A DNA stretch of 64,000 nt from Fistularia commersonii (lineage: Eukaryota > Chordata > Actinopteri > Syngnathiformes > Fistulariidae): NCBI GenBank assembly GCA_037954325.1, contig JBBMNZ010000015.1, positions 4,382,001-4,446,000 of the forward strand, written 5' to 3'. The translations under genes were made by a program, and so were the position numbers. The notes under the pieces were generated by a model. That model did no database searches. It was not told the DNA's origin and worked only from the letters and a program-made list of their open reading frames with translations. Shown piece after piece: positions 11,675 through 23,300 of this stretch (positions are counted from its first letter, which is position 1; each line of letters begins with the position of its first letter).

Positions 11675-13599
11675 AAGATTCTTGTTTGATTGTTACAATA
11701 CTTGTGGTATTAGTGCCTCTTAAGTGGACTAAAAGATGTGTTGGGTGGTATAAGTAAAGCATTAAAGGCTAATCACATCTTTGTAAGCCTCATTTTAACT
11801 CAAAGATTCCCATTCAGTGAGTTTAATTAAGTAACTGCATGGGCTTGCTCTAATCTGCACCCCCATAAATAAATAAATAAATGAACAAATAACTAAATAT
11901 ATAAAATAAAATAAAATAGAATACAACGATAAACTACATAAGTGAATAAGAAAAGAGAGACTTAGAATCACTGGTATTTGTAATGCTTTTTGTGAAATAG
12001 ATTAATAAAAATTTGTGAAAAAAAATGTGAAAAAAAGGAATTTACATAATCAAAATATCTCATCATTTCAGGGATACAAATATTTTTCTGTTCTGATTAT
12101 CACTAAATTTATGACAGAAAAGAATTAAGATCATGTCAAAGCTATAATCAGTGGATAAGTGTCAGGATTCACTTACAGAGTTTAACTGACAAAGAGTTGT
12201 GCTGTGTCTGTGCCAGTGTAATCTCAGCCATGGGAAGTGTCCATGCCAACATATTACTGATGATCCTTCAACAACTTAAATCTAAATTAGATCTTTTTAT
12301 GATTTTTTTTACAATCTCTAACAGGATTAGAAGTTATGCAGAAACATGACGACTCCCCTTTAACATGCAGTGAACGTCTTGTTTGTAAGTCATCATAGAG
12401 CAATAAATAATAATAATCTCAACCCAGACATTAATTATTTGTATCAAAATAATTAAAAATATTCATGTGCAGAAATGTAATTTTCATCCGCATAATCGGC
12501 TGCGTTGATAACTGTGATCCCAGCCATATGCGAGGATAAGGCTACTTTTAACTGTAAAGGGATTTAGTATGTTGGATTAGCACTAAGGCAAGGATCAATG
12601 GTAAATTGCAAAACAGTCCTAATATTTCTTCATTTGTGGAAAATTGAACTACAAGGATCTTGTTGCTTTAATGCGATGAGCATGTGATGAAAAGTTTCAG
12701 GGTGTGAGCCGGTCGAGGCGAGAACAAACAAGTGTCTGTGACAGTGCATGATTTAATCCCTTATTTTAAATTGCTAATGATTATTGAAATTACAGTGCCA
12801 TAAAAAAAAAGAAAGAGACGGATATATCACAAGTTATTGTGGGTGCATTAATAGTAATTGATGATGCAAGGACAACACTGTGAACACTACTAATTTATTC
12901 ATTTGCATTCAGTTCAGCGGGAGACTCAGGGGTTATGTCATTCATGCAATAAAAAAAAAACAATTTTGTAAAATGAAAATAAAAAACAAGGACTATCAAC
13001 TCTTTGTGGAGGGGGCTCCAGTTACATTTTATCCAATTTTGATTTTTTTTCATCTCCAAGTGGAAGTTAGGGTTGTCCCACACAAAGCTGAAATGCAGAA
13101 ATTTATTTCAATCTGCAGGAAACTGTTCAAAAGCCAGAGATATAATTATTACACAGATAAATGACTCGTGATATCCCAAATATCAGCAAAATAAATCAGA
13201 TAGAATTTGCCAGACATTTTCAGAAAGTGGTAAGTAATCATGACACAAAGGCGTGGAATGTTATCAATAAATAGTTATATACACAACTCCACCACATTTA
13301 CTCCTGGAATAGGAGCCAAGAGAGTGTGAAAGTCTCTGACTCAGAAGGCACTCAATCACTATTTTTCCACGGAAAATCTTCACACTTATTTGGCCATCCC
13401 AGAAGGTAATGACATGTTTCATCCGTCATCATTGATGCCCCTAAGAAGACAAAATTTACAATGTTGTTTTATACATAAAGACACTTGGGGGTTATGTTGG
13501 TGGGGATATCCCTGGCCCAGGGAATCCAGATCTATGTGTGCAGGTATGTTGTAAAATGCTGAGACAGAATGTATGTTTTTTCCCCACTACCTACAGCAG
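11675..13599. other. Unique DNA, small A-rich runs
   Basis: AAATA-type short runs at about 11868-11925. A complex block at about 12480-12790, with CGCATAATCGGCTGCG and TTGCTAATGATTATTG, could be regulatory. No gene is recognised. Confidence 0.4.
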
Positions 13600-14100
13600 T
13601 GTCACACCTGCGAAAGGAGCCTCTCACCCTATTTATGTCTTTTCCTTAAATAAAGTAAACTTGATCCACTTGGGTTCATAAATCCAGCTCGGACACTTGG
13701 AGCTGAGTGCCTTTTCCTCTCTCTCTCTCTGCTTCTGGTCAGCGGATTTACTGTGGGAGTAATAACTGTCAGGGAAAATGCCTGGTAAAGTGGCAGACAG
13801 GAGTGAGTGGAGGCGGAGTATTTATCACAGTATTGACTTTGTGACTGCCGTGTCGTGAACTCTTTTGTCATCAACTGGAGCAGTGCTGCAGATCGATCCA
13901 AAGAAAACTGCTGTCAGCTCGACTCCCAGCGAGCATTGCTTTTCCTACAGCCACTTAGGGGGCTGATAAATGCCCCCCCTACACTCCAGCCTGCTGCAGC
14001 AACAAGGCCGCGCTCTGTCCAGACACACATAACAAACTGCTACATTCACGTGCAGTTTACTTTCAAACTACGGAGTTCATGGGCATAGACTTAGAGTGAG
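13600..14100. other. Complex GC-richer block, candidate regulatory DNA
   Basis: Complex sequence containing GCTGCAGATCGATCC and CTGCTGCAGCAACAAGGCC, with little repeat content. The two overlapping open frames on opposite strands (13629-13901 minus, 13855-14088 plus) have no family features. Confidence 0.25.
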
Positions 14101-14521
14101 AGGTATTATGTAAGTGCTTTTGAATCACAAAAACAATTCTCAAGGCATCAAAATTCAGAGGTGCCCAATACCTTACCAAAACACCACTCCTCAGCATTAG
14201 CTCAAACTGCTTTCCGGAAAAATTCCAATAGTATTAGATGGGATATTTTATTTAGGTTAACTACCTAGATATTTTTTTTTCACATCATTTTTTTTATTTA
14301 TTTACTTTACCCATTATTTATTTATTTCATATTTATTTTGTTATTTTTGTCCCATGTGAATCAATGTCCATTTCCTAAAACCATCGAAATAAAAACATGG
14401 AACCGGGCCTTGTTAGATTTAGCCGGGACCTGTTAGAGATTTAATACAGATCTAAACTGTAATAAATGACAAAGATAAATAAGTGCTACTTGCACATATG
14501 TTAAAATCTGTTTCCATACAC

Positions 14522-14712
14522 CATTCCATGTAAGTGAGATCTTCTTTGCTGACAATGCATGTTGTAGTGTTTTCCAATTCCGTTGTGTGTTTGGACAACA
14601 GTCCCACTTCCTGATATTGAGCAGAAGCATAGTCCTTGACTGACACCACCCTGTCTCTCTCTGAGTTCCAGATGAATGGGTCACAGGTCAAGGGTCTCAG
14701 TAAGTCAGGCCC
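14522..14712 (-). CDS. Candidate coding exon D, unrecognised protein
   Basis: On the minus strand a good splice acceptor (TGTCTCCTACAG after a pyrimidine-rich stretch) is followed by 63 codons without a stop. A GT donor (ATG then GTGTAT) follows at 14521. The peptide begins GPDLLRPLTCDPF and continues with a charged, mixed composition. It includes an N-glycosylation-type NTT site and two cysteines, with codon use unlike the surrounding AT-rich DNA. It starts in phase 0 and ends in phase 2. The frame stays open to 14452 if the donor is not used. I do not recognise the family; an extracellular or luminal domain would fit. Three other exon-like pieces lie upstream on the same strand (14.9, 15.7 and 16.2 kb). 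It may be a live exon, a decayed exon or chance. RNA evidence is lacking. Confidence 0.38.
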
Positions 14713-14862
14713 CTGTAGGAGACATGTCATGTAATAAGGAAAATCAAAGCAGATGAGGCATTTAGGAAATGTTTTAATTATAGAAACACTGAAAAAGAGT
14801 GGAAGGTTATGTCATGGTTGATCACCTGCTGCTCACTGTTGTCATGCACAATATGTAGTGGT

Positions 14863-14996
14863 CTATTCTTCCTCGCTACACAGTAGATAGAGGAAAGTCC
14901 CGATCTCCCGTGAGTTGGTTTTCAGAGAGTAGAAAATAGTCATTTTGACTGTATTGACATTATGGCAACTTCTGTTTCCACAGTGCACAGGCTCAG
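14863..14996 (-). CDS. Candidate coding exon C, unrecognised protein
   Basis: The minus strand shows a pyrimidine-rich acceptor ending TTGCATGACAG, then an open frame of about 43 codons to a TAG at 14863-14865. The peptide starts EPVHCGNRSCHNVNTVKMT after a split first codon (phase 1). It carries two cysteines and an NRS glycosylation-type site, consistent with a secreted or luminal protein. Possible donors near the end (CTACT before GTGTAG) do not match the phase of exon D, so either an exon is missing between them, C is a terminal exon, or the set is degenerate. No family is recognised. Confidence 0.3.
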
Positions 14997-15611
14997 CTGT
15001 CATGCAAGGAGAAGGTAATTTGTTGAGTTGCAAACTTAAACCAACAATATGGTGCAACCATCAGCAGTCTAATGATTGTTTTCCAATACCCTACACACAC
15101 GTCTGGAAATATATGATGGGCTATAGAAATAATCATTGTCATTTGTTTCAGATGTTTGGGAAATCTGAAGATATTGTTTGAAACACCAGAAAAAGGAATG
15201 AGAAATTACAGTGAGTCTTTTGAAGCAACTGACAGTGGTTCTCATCACTGTCTGATGATGGGCTTTAATGATGAAAAAATATGCACAAGGATAACTTGAA
15301 TCTCATATTGAATGTGCGATTTGCGATATTAAGAGATATTCATGTTAAAATGTTGCATTTCTGTAAATGTGCTGTAAATACCAATGTAAGGCATATGTAA
15401 ATTACTGTCCATGAGGCATTTGGAGAATACGTTGTACAGTTGATTGGGAAATGATTGATGTTTCTTCAATGAAAATGCTACAAACACAAGTAAATGAGTA
15501 ATTTCTGCCCTAAATATGGAATAAAATATGGATTATGGATATTGTTGGAGTTAGTAAACTGAGGGTGACTATATTATGATATTTGGTCAAATAAGGCGCA
15601 AACTGTTTATC

Positions 15612-15715
15612 TGAAAGGGCATTGATTTTTCCTGGTGAATTTCACACAAGTAGTCACACACCAAAGTACACTGACAGACTGTCTCACAGGGTCCTCAAAA
15701 AGTAACAGGTTAAGA
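15612..15715 (-). CDS. Candidate coding exon B, unrecognised protein
   Basis: After an acceptor-like GTTTTAAACTAG on the minus strand there is an open frame reading LNLLLFEDPVRQSVSVLWC and onward for about 34 codons. Its phase (2) matches the donor end of exon A. The downstream donor is not clear: several GTGTG words fall inside the frame, and the true end is uncertain. This is the weakest of the four pieces by itself. Its main support is the in-frame junction with A. Confidence 0.22.
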
Positions 15716-16153
15716 CTAGTTTAAAACAAAGCTTATCATATGGGAAAATAGGCGTGCCTGAATATGTCTCCAAGGAAAGTGAAAAGAACTAATGTCTGAA
15801 TACATTCTGGTGCATACTGACTATATTTCTGTCAAATAGCATCAACCTGATTATGTGATTGCTTCAATTGCCTATCTTTCTGCAGGATTTTGCAATCAAA
15901 AACATTAAAGTTTTTTTTTTTCTCATTAATGCTCTATCTTGCTGTTTTTCATTTCATTTTCATTTAGTTTTCAAATTTTTAATCTACATATAGTGAAAGT
16001 CAAACCTCTCTTGCCATAGACATGAAGCTGATGACTTTGTTAGTAAATGATGCAGTTTGGAGTAGCTAATGTTTATTCATGAATTTACTCATTATTGTTT
16101 CAGCTAAGACTTATTGGGGTTTAGGCAAAAAAAATACGTCATGTGTCGTATAC

Positions 16154-16262
16154 CCTGCCAGATCAAACCAGATAACTTCAGTTGCAAATAACAATGTGGG
16201 TTTTGATTCTGGTTCAAACCATACACAATGAACAAACACTGAAGTACAAAAAGGCCTGAAGC
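16154..16262 (-). CDS. Candidate coding exon A, unrecognised protein
   Basis: The minus strand has a T/C-rich acceptor region ending GACTGTCAAAG, then 109 bp open in one frame, then a donor GTATAC (CTGGCAGG just before it). The peptide includes FEPESKPTLLFATEVIWFD, a composition typical of a folded domain. Phase is 1 at the start and 2 at the end, and the end joins in frame to exon B. No homologue comes to mind. Confidence 0.28.
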
Positions 16263-17533
16263 CTTTGACAGTCAAACAGTAGAATGAGGGGAAAATTAAG
16301 GGAGGAAATGCCACCAAATGGGTGGTTTGGTAGATTTCTTATTCTGAAATGCCATTTGAACCAATTTAGTGGTAAATAGGAATGCAGAGGTAAATGATCA
16401 TCATTTTGTCAAAGCTGATTATGGGCCCCTGGTTAAGGGCCCTTGCCAAAAAAGCTCTTTGGTTGAAATGTGTCTGGCATGGTGAGATCAGACATGATCA
16501 CCAAATTCTGGGGTTCGGCAAAAGCCATGTTTGTTTAATAAAATTGTCCTTGCAACAAAGACTGTCTTTCCCTGAGAATAAATAAATAAATAAATAGATA
16601 GATAAAAAAAGACTTGGTATGTTATCAATAAAATTCCTCAAAATGACCTTTATCAGCATTTATATGATGGAAACAATACTGCAGAGTCAGCACTACTTTG
16701 ATTTGGAAATAGGAAACAGATGCTAAGAGACAGCAACAAATTTGGAGTTGAATCTTTTCTAGGCAGTGACATGATCAACAAAACTTTCTAAAAGACTGCT
16801 GGTTGGTTCTCCACATCATTTCTGAAAATAGAACTGACAACAGGGGCCAGAACACACAATGTTATACTCTTCATTTTAAGTTTATTCCGCTTTTAAAAAG
16901 CTATCTTTCCTTAGAAAACAAAGCCAAAACTATCCTGAATACAACATACTTAAAGTGATTCTGACCGATCAGAAAATTCCCATACTTTTCAAATACTTTT
17001 CAGGTGTAATTAATGGGACACCAAAATTAACTGCACTGCAAAAAAAAAAAAAAGTGCTATGAAACATTACTAAATGTATCAATGAAAATAGATAAATCTA
17101 GTAATTTTTTGAGTTCATAGTTTTTACTATCAAATTATTAGCCCAGTTAAGTTACAATTATAAGTAAATTAAACGCTCCTTGTAAACAGGTGGCCTGGAG
17201 AAATATTCGAGGAGTCACTCAAGAACTGAAAGTTTTATCTCTCTGATAGCAATGTGATCAAACATATATTCCAAGATAAGAAAATCCTGAAATTAATCTG
17301 AGGTGAAAAACTCTTGCAAAACGTTCCCCACAAAGTTTGGACAATCTAAAATCAGCCTGGACTTTGCACCAAAGTGAAATCACCAGAACTGCAATCTTTT
17401 CTTTGTTTATCTTCAATCCTAACAGAACATTACTCTAAATATATAAATTAATATAGAGTATGTTTTATCTGTATACTGTTGCTAATGTTGCTATTGAAAA
17501 ACATTTTAGACGTTTCTGTTAATTGATTCATTT
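16263..17533. other. Unique DNA, no gene recognised
   Basis: AT-rich sequence with small AAAT and poly(A) runs (for example 17041-17053). No further convincing exon was found upstream of exon A on the minus strand. Confidence 0.4.
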
Positions 17534-17700
17534 AAGATAAGATAAGACAAGACAAGACAAGACAAGACAAGACAAGACAAGACAAGACAAGACAAGACAA
17601 GACAAGACAAGACAAGATAAGATAAGATAAGATAAGATAATAATTTATTGGTCACCATAGGGGGAAATTAGTTTCTCACAGCAGGGCAACAATAACGATA
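17534..17700 (-). mobile_element. LINE-like 3' end with AAGAT/AAGAC array
   Basis: A pentanucleotide array (17534-17640) switches from AAGAT to AAGAC and back to AAGAT. It adjoins TTTATTGGTCACCATAGGGG and GAAATTAGTTTC. Read on the minus strand this is the usual end AATTTCCCCCTATGGTGACC...AATAAATTATCTTATC of fish LINE-type repeats, with the array as the 3' tail. Two elements with the same pentamer tail lie at 53.5-54.2 kb in the opposite orientation. The body upstream of the tail is too decayed to classify. Confidence 0.7.
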
Positions 17701-17784
17701 AATATGAATATAGTAATAAGTAGAAGAGGCAATTAAAAGGATGATGACAACAACAAGGATAAAAATATATAAACAGGATTTTCT

Positions 17785-17973
17785 TTACCATTTATCCTGC
17801 ACCGGTTATCAATTTACCAATCTATCACAGGGCCATATGTAGAGACAAACAACCACTCACTCTCATTCACACGTTTGGGCAATTTAGAGACTGTAGTTAA
17901 CCTTGTCGCAATCGAACCTGAACTTTAAAGCTGGGAGGTGGAAATGCTAACAAGAGTGCCATTGTGCTGCTTA
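17785..17973 (-). mobile_element. SINE-like repeat, copy 2 (internally deleted)
   Basis: Minus-strand copy of the family at 7.46 kb. The tail side TTTATCCTGCACCGGTTATC is followed by CTATCACAGGGCCATATG, the CACTCTCATTCACAC block and TTTGGGCAATTTAGAGACTG, then the head region with TCGCAATCGAACCTGAAC (B-box side) and GCCATTGTGCTGC. The central part with the vowel-like GGAGAACATGCAAACTCC block is missing, so the copy is internally deleted. Confidence 0.7.
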
Positions 17974-19680
17974 CAAAAGTAAGCAACACCATTTTCTAAG
18001 GCTATTTGTGTCAGTTTGATGTTTTGCACTCAATAAAAAAAAGGTTTGAATGACCCTAAAGATACCTGCTTAAAGTTTACTTATTTATATATTTTTCAAT
18101 GTCTTTGAGTACACCCACTTTTTCTTTGGAGAAAAATGTATTCAGGTGTTTTGAGGCGTTTCTGTGCTCAAAATAAATACTTTTAAAAACCACATGACCC
18201 TTCATTCATTAGTTCCCTCATTTCCTTTACATTTCTCAGCACAAACACACTCTACATTTGGTAGCAGCAGCAGGTTGTCGGTAGGTCAATTCTGGGTCGA
18301 GTGTTTATCCCAGCATTCGCTGCTTGTCTTCAGTGACAACCTTGTTATCATTCTTTCTTCTTTTCTCTAATTCCTTATATTGTTTGCTCTTTCGGTGTAT
18401 TCTGAACTCCACTTCACTGTATGTTTGACGATCTGTCAGATATTAATAATTCATGGTGTAAAACGTTTCTCAAACTATCAGCTTGTCTGTCACGTTCAGA
18501 TAGTCAAGGTCCTGGATCAGAGTTTATATTACCCCTGTTTACAGCATTTTTCACATTGCTATGGCAATATACAAACAGTTTGTGTGGAAAAAAAAACAAC
18601 AAAATGTTAAGAAAATAAATAAATAAGGCAGTCTTTCATTGCTTTTTCAGGTAGGAGTCAAAACCTGTGACAAAAACGTGGAGTTTCACTTTTCTCTATA
18701 TCATCTTAGCCCATTAAAAGTGCTCACTGTCTTCTTGTGGATCAGAATTTCTCAAAAAAACAAATTAGAAAGACCAGATGTCTTGGCGCAAGAGTGGCCT
18801 AAATCAGTTATAACTGCTTGACAAACTCCTGCCAGATGGGGCTGCCACTGGCCTCAAGTAATACACTAACTACAGCTGATTTTTTTGTCCAAATGGAACA
18901 AGATCAATACCTTCATAATCTGGTAAAAATGTCTAGACAGCTCACATTTGGTCCAGAAGACTGCCAAGTGAAGCAAAGAAAGTTTTCAAAAGTAAGTGGT
19001 GTGGGACAAATCGCTGTTGAGTCAGCCAGGATGCTGGCACCAAATGACTATAGAAAACATTAGAATGTTCTCCTGCCATTACAGTCATCCATTGCAGTCA
19101 TCCATGGGATGATTGTCATGGTGACATTCTGTGGGTATGATGGGGTAGGCGTTCGGTAAGTGTAAAATTGCTCCATGAACCTCTGACATAAAACCTTAAT
19201 CAGTTCAAGAATGTTTCAAGGCCTCCGATGGGTTCAGAGTTTTAACTTTGTCCTGCCAATTTCAAAAGATCAAATGTCTCTCCCCTAAGATGGAAATACC
19301 CCACTAGCCCAATTGCTCTCAAAAAAATGTGCAATTTTTGTGTTCTTGAAATAATAAATTGGGGGTTGGATTTTAGTCTTCAAAGGGCTGGAAAATGGTC
19401 AGGCACAGACCCCCTCTTTCATTGACTCAATGACATTTAAGTTACTGTCAGGTGATTCAAAAGATATTCAATCTAGAATATATATTTGAACACTGTTAAA
19501 ACAGTGTAATGCAGTTTTTCTTGGCGAGAGATAGTTGAATGCCTGTTGGTAAAGGTTTGCTTGGCGAAGTACATATGATGCTTTTGAAGTTGTGAGTTGT
19601 AATTAGCTTATTTTTCATTATCGCTTCAATACATATATTTATTTTAGAAATTTCGTTTTTGAGTGTCAGGATGCTGAGAT
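17974..19680. other. Unique DNA, no gene recognised
   Basis: Several 60-80 codon open frames on the plus strand (18164-19063) lack domains and convincing splice borders. Confidence 0.4.
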
Positions 19681-19888
19681 GAGTTTCCCCCTTAGGGTAT
19701 CCGAGCTCTACCAGCTGGTATCCAGCTCTATCCAAGCTCTACTAGCTCGCATATCTGCTCAGGATGCCCGCCGGAGGGACTAAATCTATCTGCTGGCCTT
19801 GGAAGATGGATGGATGGATGGATGGATGGATGGATGGATGGATGGATGGATGGATGGATGGATGGATGGATGGATGGATGGATGGATG
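19681..19888 (+). mobile_element. LINE 3' end with (GATG)n tail, probably Rex3/RTE
   Basis: Degraded 3'-terminal sequence (CAGGATGCCCGCCGGAGGGA, then CTGGCCTTGGAAGATGG) runs directly into a pure GATG array at 19805-19888, about 21 units. Rex3 elements are known to end in short GATG tandem repeats after the stop codon, and the GCCCGCCGGAGGGA block fits the end of an RTE-type ORF. Near-duplicate words (GAGCTCTACCAGCTGGTATC, CAGCTCTATCCAAGCTCTAC) sit at the left edge. Only the very end is left, so the family call is tentative. The array has clearly grown beyond the few units usual for such tails. Confidence 0.55.
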
Positions 19889-20040
19889 AGTATCAGGATG
19901 TCTAAAAGTTAAAAAAGTGGAAAAAAAAGTGTATCTGGTCTACATTTTCTTAACCGTTTTTCAAAGCAAAAGCATCAAAACCTTCACAATTTAATTGCAT
20001 ATGTATATGTACATGTACTGTATATATGTATATACAACAT

Positions 20041-20329
20041 ATGTATCCATTATCTACCACTTATCCTGCACTTAGGGTTGTGGGGATGCTGGAGACTATC
20101 CCAGCTGTCATGAGGCGAGAGATGCAGGGTACACTCTGGACTGGTTGCCAGTCTATTGCAGGACCCTATATTGAAACAAACAGCCAAAATTGCAGGCAAT
20201 CAGCAATTTTTGGTCTCTAATTGACCTTCTGTATGTTATTGGATTGTGGGTGGAAACCGGAGAACCCTAAGGAAACCCACAAAGACAGAGGGAGAACATG
20301 CAAATCCCACACAGAAAGGCCCCCATGTA
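20041..20329 (-). mobile_element. SINE-like repeat, copy 3
   Basis: Minus-strand copy. Tail TATCCATTATCTACCACTTA and GTGGGGATGCTGGAGACTATC, middle GGTACACTCTGGACTGGTTGC, then TGTGGGTGGAAACCGGAGAA, AGGGAGAACATGCAAATCCC and CACACAGAAAGGCCCCC. The tRNA-like head is missing at the right edge, so the copy is truncated on its 5' side. Confidence 0.85.
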
Positions 20330-23300
20330 AAAAATAAAATTAGAACGATCATATGCCTGAACTGATGTAGTAACATCAAAAAAAAAAAAAAACTAATAAT
20401 GAAATAGTAAACCCTCATTACAATCACAGGTAGCATTTAAAACGGTTAACTCATTGATTATTACTCCAAAATTAGTCTTATTTGCTTTGTAATAGGTGTT
20501 CCGATGTCAGTTAATTGATTATGAAGAGGACATTGCCAGACATTTTGAATGTGAAACCCTCTTGAAAAAATTCAGTCTCCCACAGAGAATTATAGATATC
20601 ACCATGCCCAGTATAAAAGATGACATCTCTCCCTTTCCCCATGTAATCAATTGAGCTGACCTTTGCAGAAAGCCCCTTGCTGGGTGATAAAAGCCAAGAC
20701 TCAACACAGATTGTCAGGATCATGGAAATAAAAGAATCCAGATGGGGAGAAGAGACGATCTCCTGCAGCCTGGATTCCACTGTTTCCAGACACAGCTTTC
20801 CAGCATATTCTAACCATTTCAGGGTTCCAGGTCATTGCTCATTGGTTTCAGTGAACAAAGACCATATATTAGTATATCTATATGTTTTTATGTGCATTTT
20901 TTTTTCTGCACACAAACTGAATTTTAATTTGTACACACTCCAGAATCATCTGCCAGCAACCTTTTTGAACTTGCAGGTGCAGAGAAGATTTATTGTGGAT
21001 AAAATAAAAAAAATAAAAAAATATTGAAACCCACGCACACATACCGTACATACACCTCATGAATGCATAGAAAAATGAAAAACGAACATTTAGAAAATGT
21101 GTTCATCTATCAAAAAGTTGAAAACATCAGTGTGAGACAATATGATACAGTATAATCCCGTTTTTTTTCTTTTCTCTCAATTTTGCCAGCTGCAGTTGAC
21201 CAGCATTATTACTTTCAGAAATAGTAATACCCCTCGCTCTCTTGCAGAGTTGACACAGCATCACAAAATGATTAACCATTTATTCATTTATCAATCTCGC
21301 TGTTCACCACTGTGTAGTGGTGGCAGCGTGAAGATGATACTGTTTCAGATGATTGTACTGCTAGAGAAAACTGTATCACCCCAGAACAAGACTTTTGTTG
21401 TGTCCACTCACACCCACTCCTTGCGCATTTAGTACTGGTTGGCCTTACAAGATTTGGCTGGGGTCCTGTATCAACTTCAATTTTGCGAATTCCAATACAG
21501 CTTTGTATTGAGTAGTGAGAACTGCATGGTGGTAGAGCAAAAAACGGACTTGTCTGGCCACTGGCAGTTAGTGTGTGAGTTCATCTCCTTACAGACACAC
21601 ACTTTTTATTAAGCAAGTAGATAATCTTCAACAGCTCCACCTCTCAATGGTTTAAATCCTGCTGCTGGAGCAAATGATGAGGTGGACTGAATTAAATATC
21701 CGGTGATCATCACTCCCTCTGTCACTATCACTTTTGTACACCGTTAGCATGTTCTTTTGTGTAAGGTCACAAGAGACTGCCTTGTTTTTTCTAGCCAGCT
21801 GTAAATACTCCAACATAACATAGTAACTTTGTTGTGGGTTCTAATAATTTGTTAGTGCCTCTCTTAAGTGTGCCCTCATTAAATTAGAGTGTATTACCAC
21901 AAAACTGGACCTGCTGAATGAAGCTGGTGGCTTGCCCCCATCTGCACAAAAAAACTGTCCGGTGAATGCTTATAAACATTTGTTAAGCTTTTTAACAAAG
22001 TATTCCAGTCTAAGTCTAACAGAGTTAGTAGAAATGCTGTCAATTACCTCTGGCATGGGTCCTTTTCAAGACATTCTCAGCATCATTGTTGCAGAAGAGA
22101 ATCATATTTTTTATCTTGCACTACTGTCACTTTTTTTTTCATCTTATGGTTTTGAAGTCAATGCCAGCAGTGTACAGCAGCTTGCACTCAATAAATAGGG
22201 CTTTCCTCAAACAATCAGGGGCCTCTAGTGTTTCTGAATATCTATCTGAATACATTCTCAAACCAGGCCCATGGGTTTTCATTTTGTCTATATTCTTTCC
22301 TGATTTTTGACGATTTGCAGCCCGTACGTGATTCACATCTACAACTTGTCATTGTCTACAATTAATGAAATGGTAGTCAGTAATACCTACTCTGTAATAT
22401 TTATTCCGAATCACCAAAAAACCAACACTTTTCTGGGAAGATCAGCATTTTAGTTTAATGCTTGATAAATGGAGCTGAACTACAAATTAGGGGTGCATAA
22501 ATCTGTCTCACCATCTCCTAACACTTTTTTGATTGATTTATCTTAAAGTCGGTATGATCCAGGTTTATTTATTTATTTTTTTTACTTATTTTAAATTAAA
22601 TATTCTTTTTAAACATACCTTAAACACCCAGAGCATTTGTTGAGTCAATTCATTGTTCTCTCTCTCAAACAGGACTTACTCTACTGAAAAATTTCCATCC
22701 CCGTTTCACAAGTAATTGGAATTTTATCAAAAACATTTTAATCACAAAACAATGAATACAAATGTAATTACATGAAGAAAATGCAGGTTAAACTTTCCTA
22801 TTATTTGACATAGAGTTTTTAAATTTTCCCCATTCAGTTTGAAGGATTTTTTTCTCAGCAGGTATTTTAGTATTTCAGACAAACAAACAAATAATAAATT
22901 ACATAAATAAATAAAAAACACCTCAGTCCCTTACATGGAGCACGTTGTTTGTTCTCATATTCATATATACAGTAAATGTCACTTGTGATCATGTGAAAAC
23001 CACAATTAAGCCTACATTATGATCATAATCAATCAGCCTCTTTGTTGACCACAAGACCAAGCCTTTTCGCAAGAACAGCTGATTTATGAATAGTTCCAAA
23101 AGACTGATGCTGCAGGAGGATGGTAAAAGAGCAAGGCTGAGATATTTCCTCCCTAGGGAGAGAGAGGGTGCACTAAGCGGCCACGCCAATCCACTTATTA
23201 AGGCAACAACTGCAAGCTTATAACCCGTGCAGATAATAATGCCTAATCATGAGTTAATTACAGGACCGTTAGTTCGCACCTAATCCACTGTGATGGGGGG

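Noticed and set aside
20677..21027. 116-codon open frame on the plus strand
   Set aside because: Mostly overlaps a candidate noncoding conserved block and an A-rich end. No domain or splice border.
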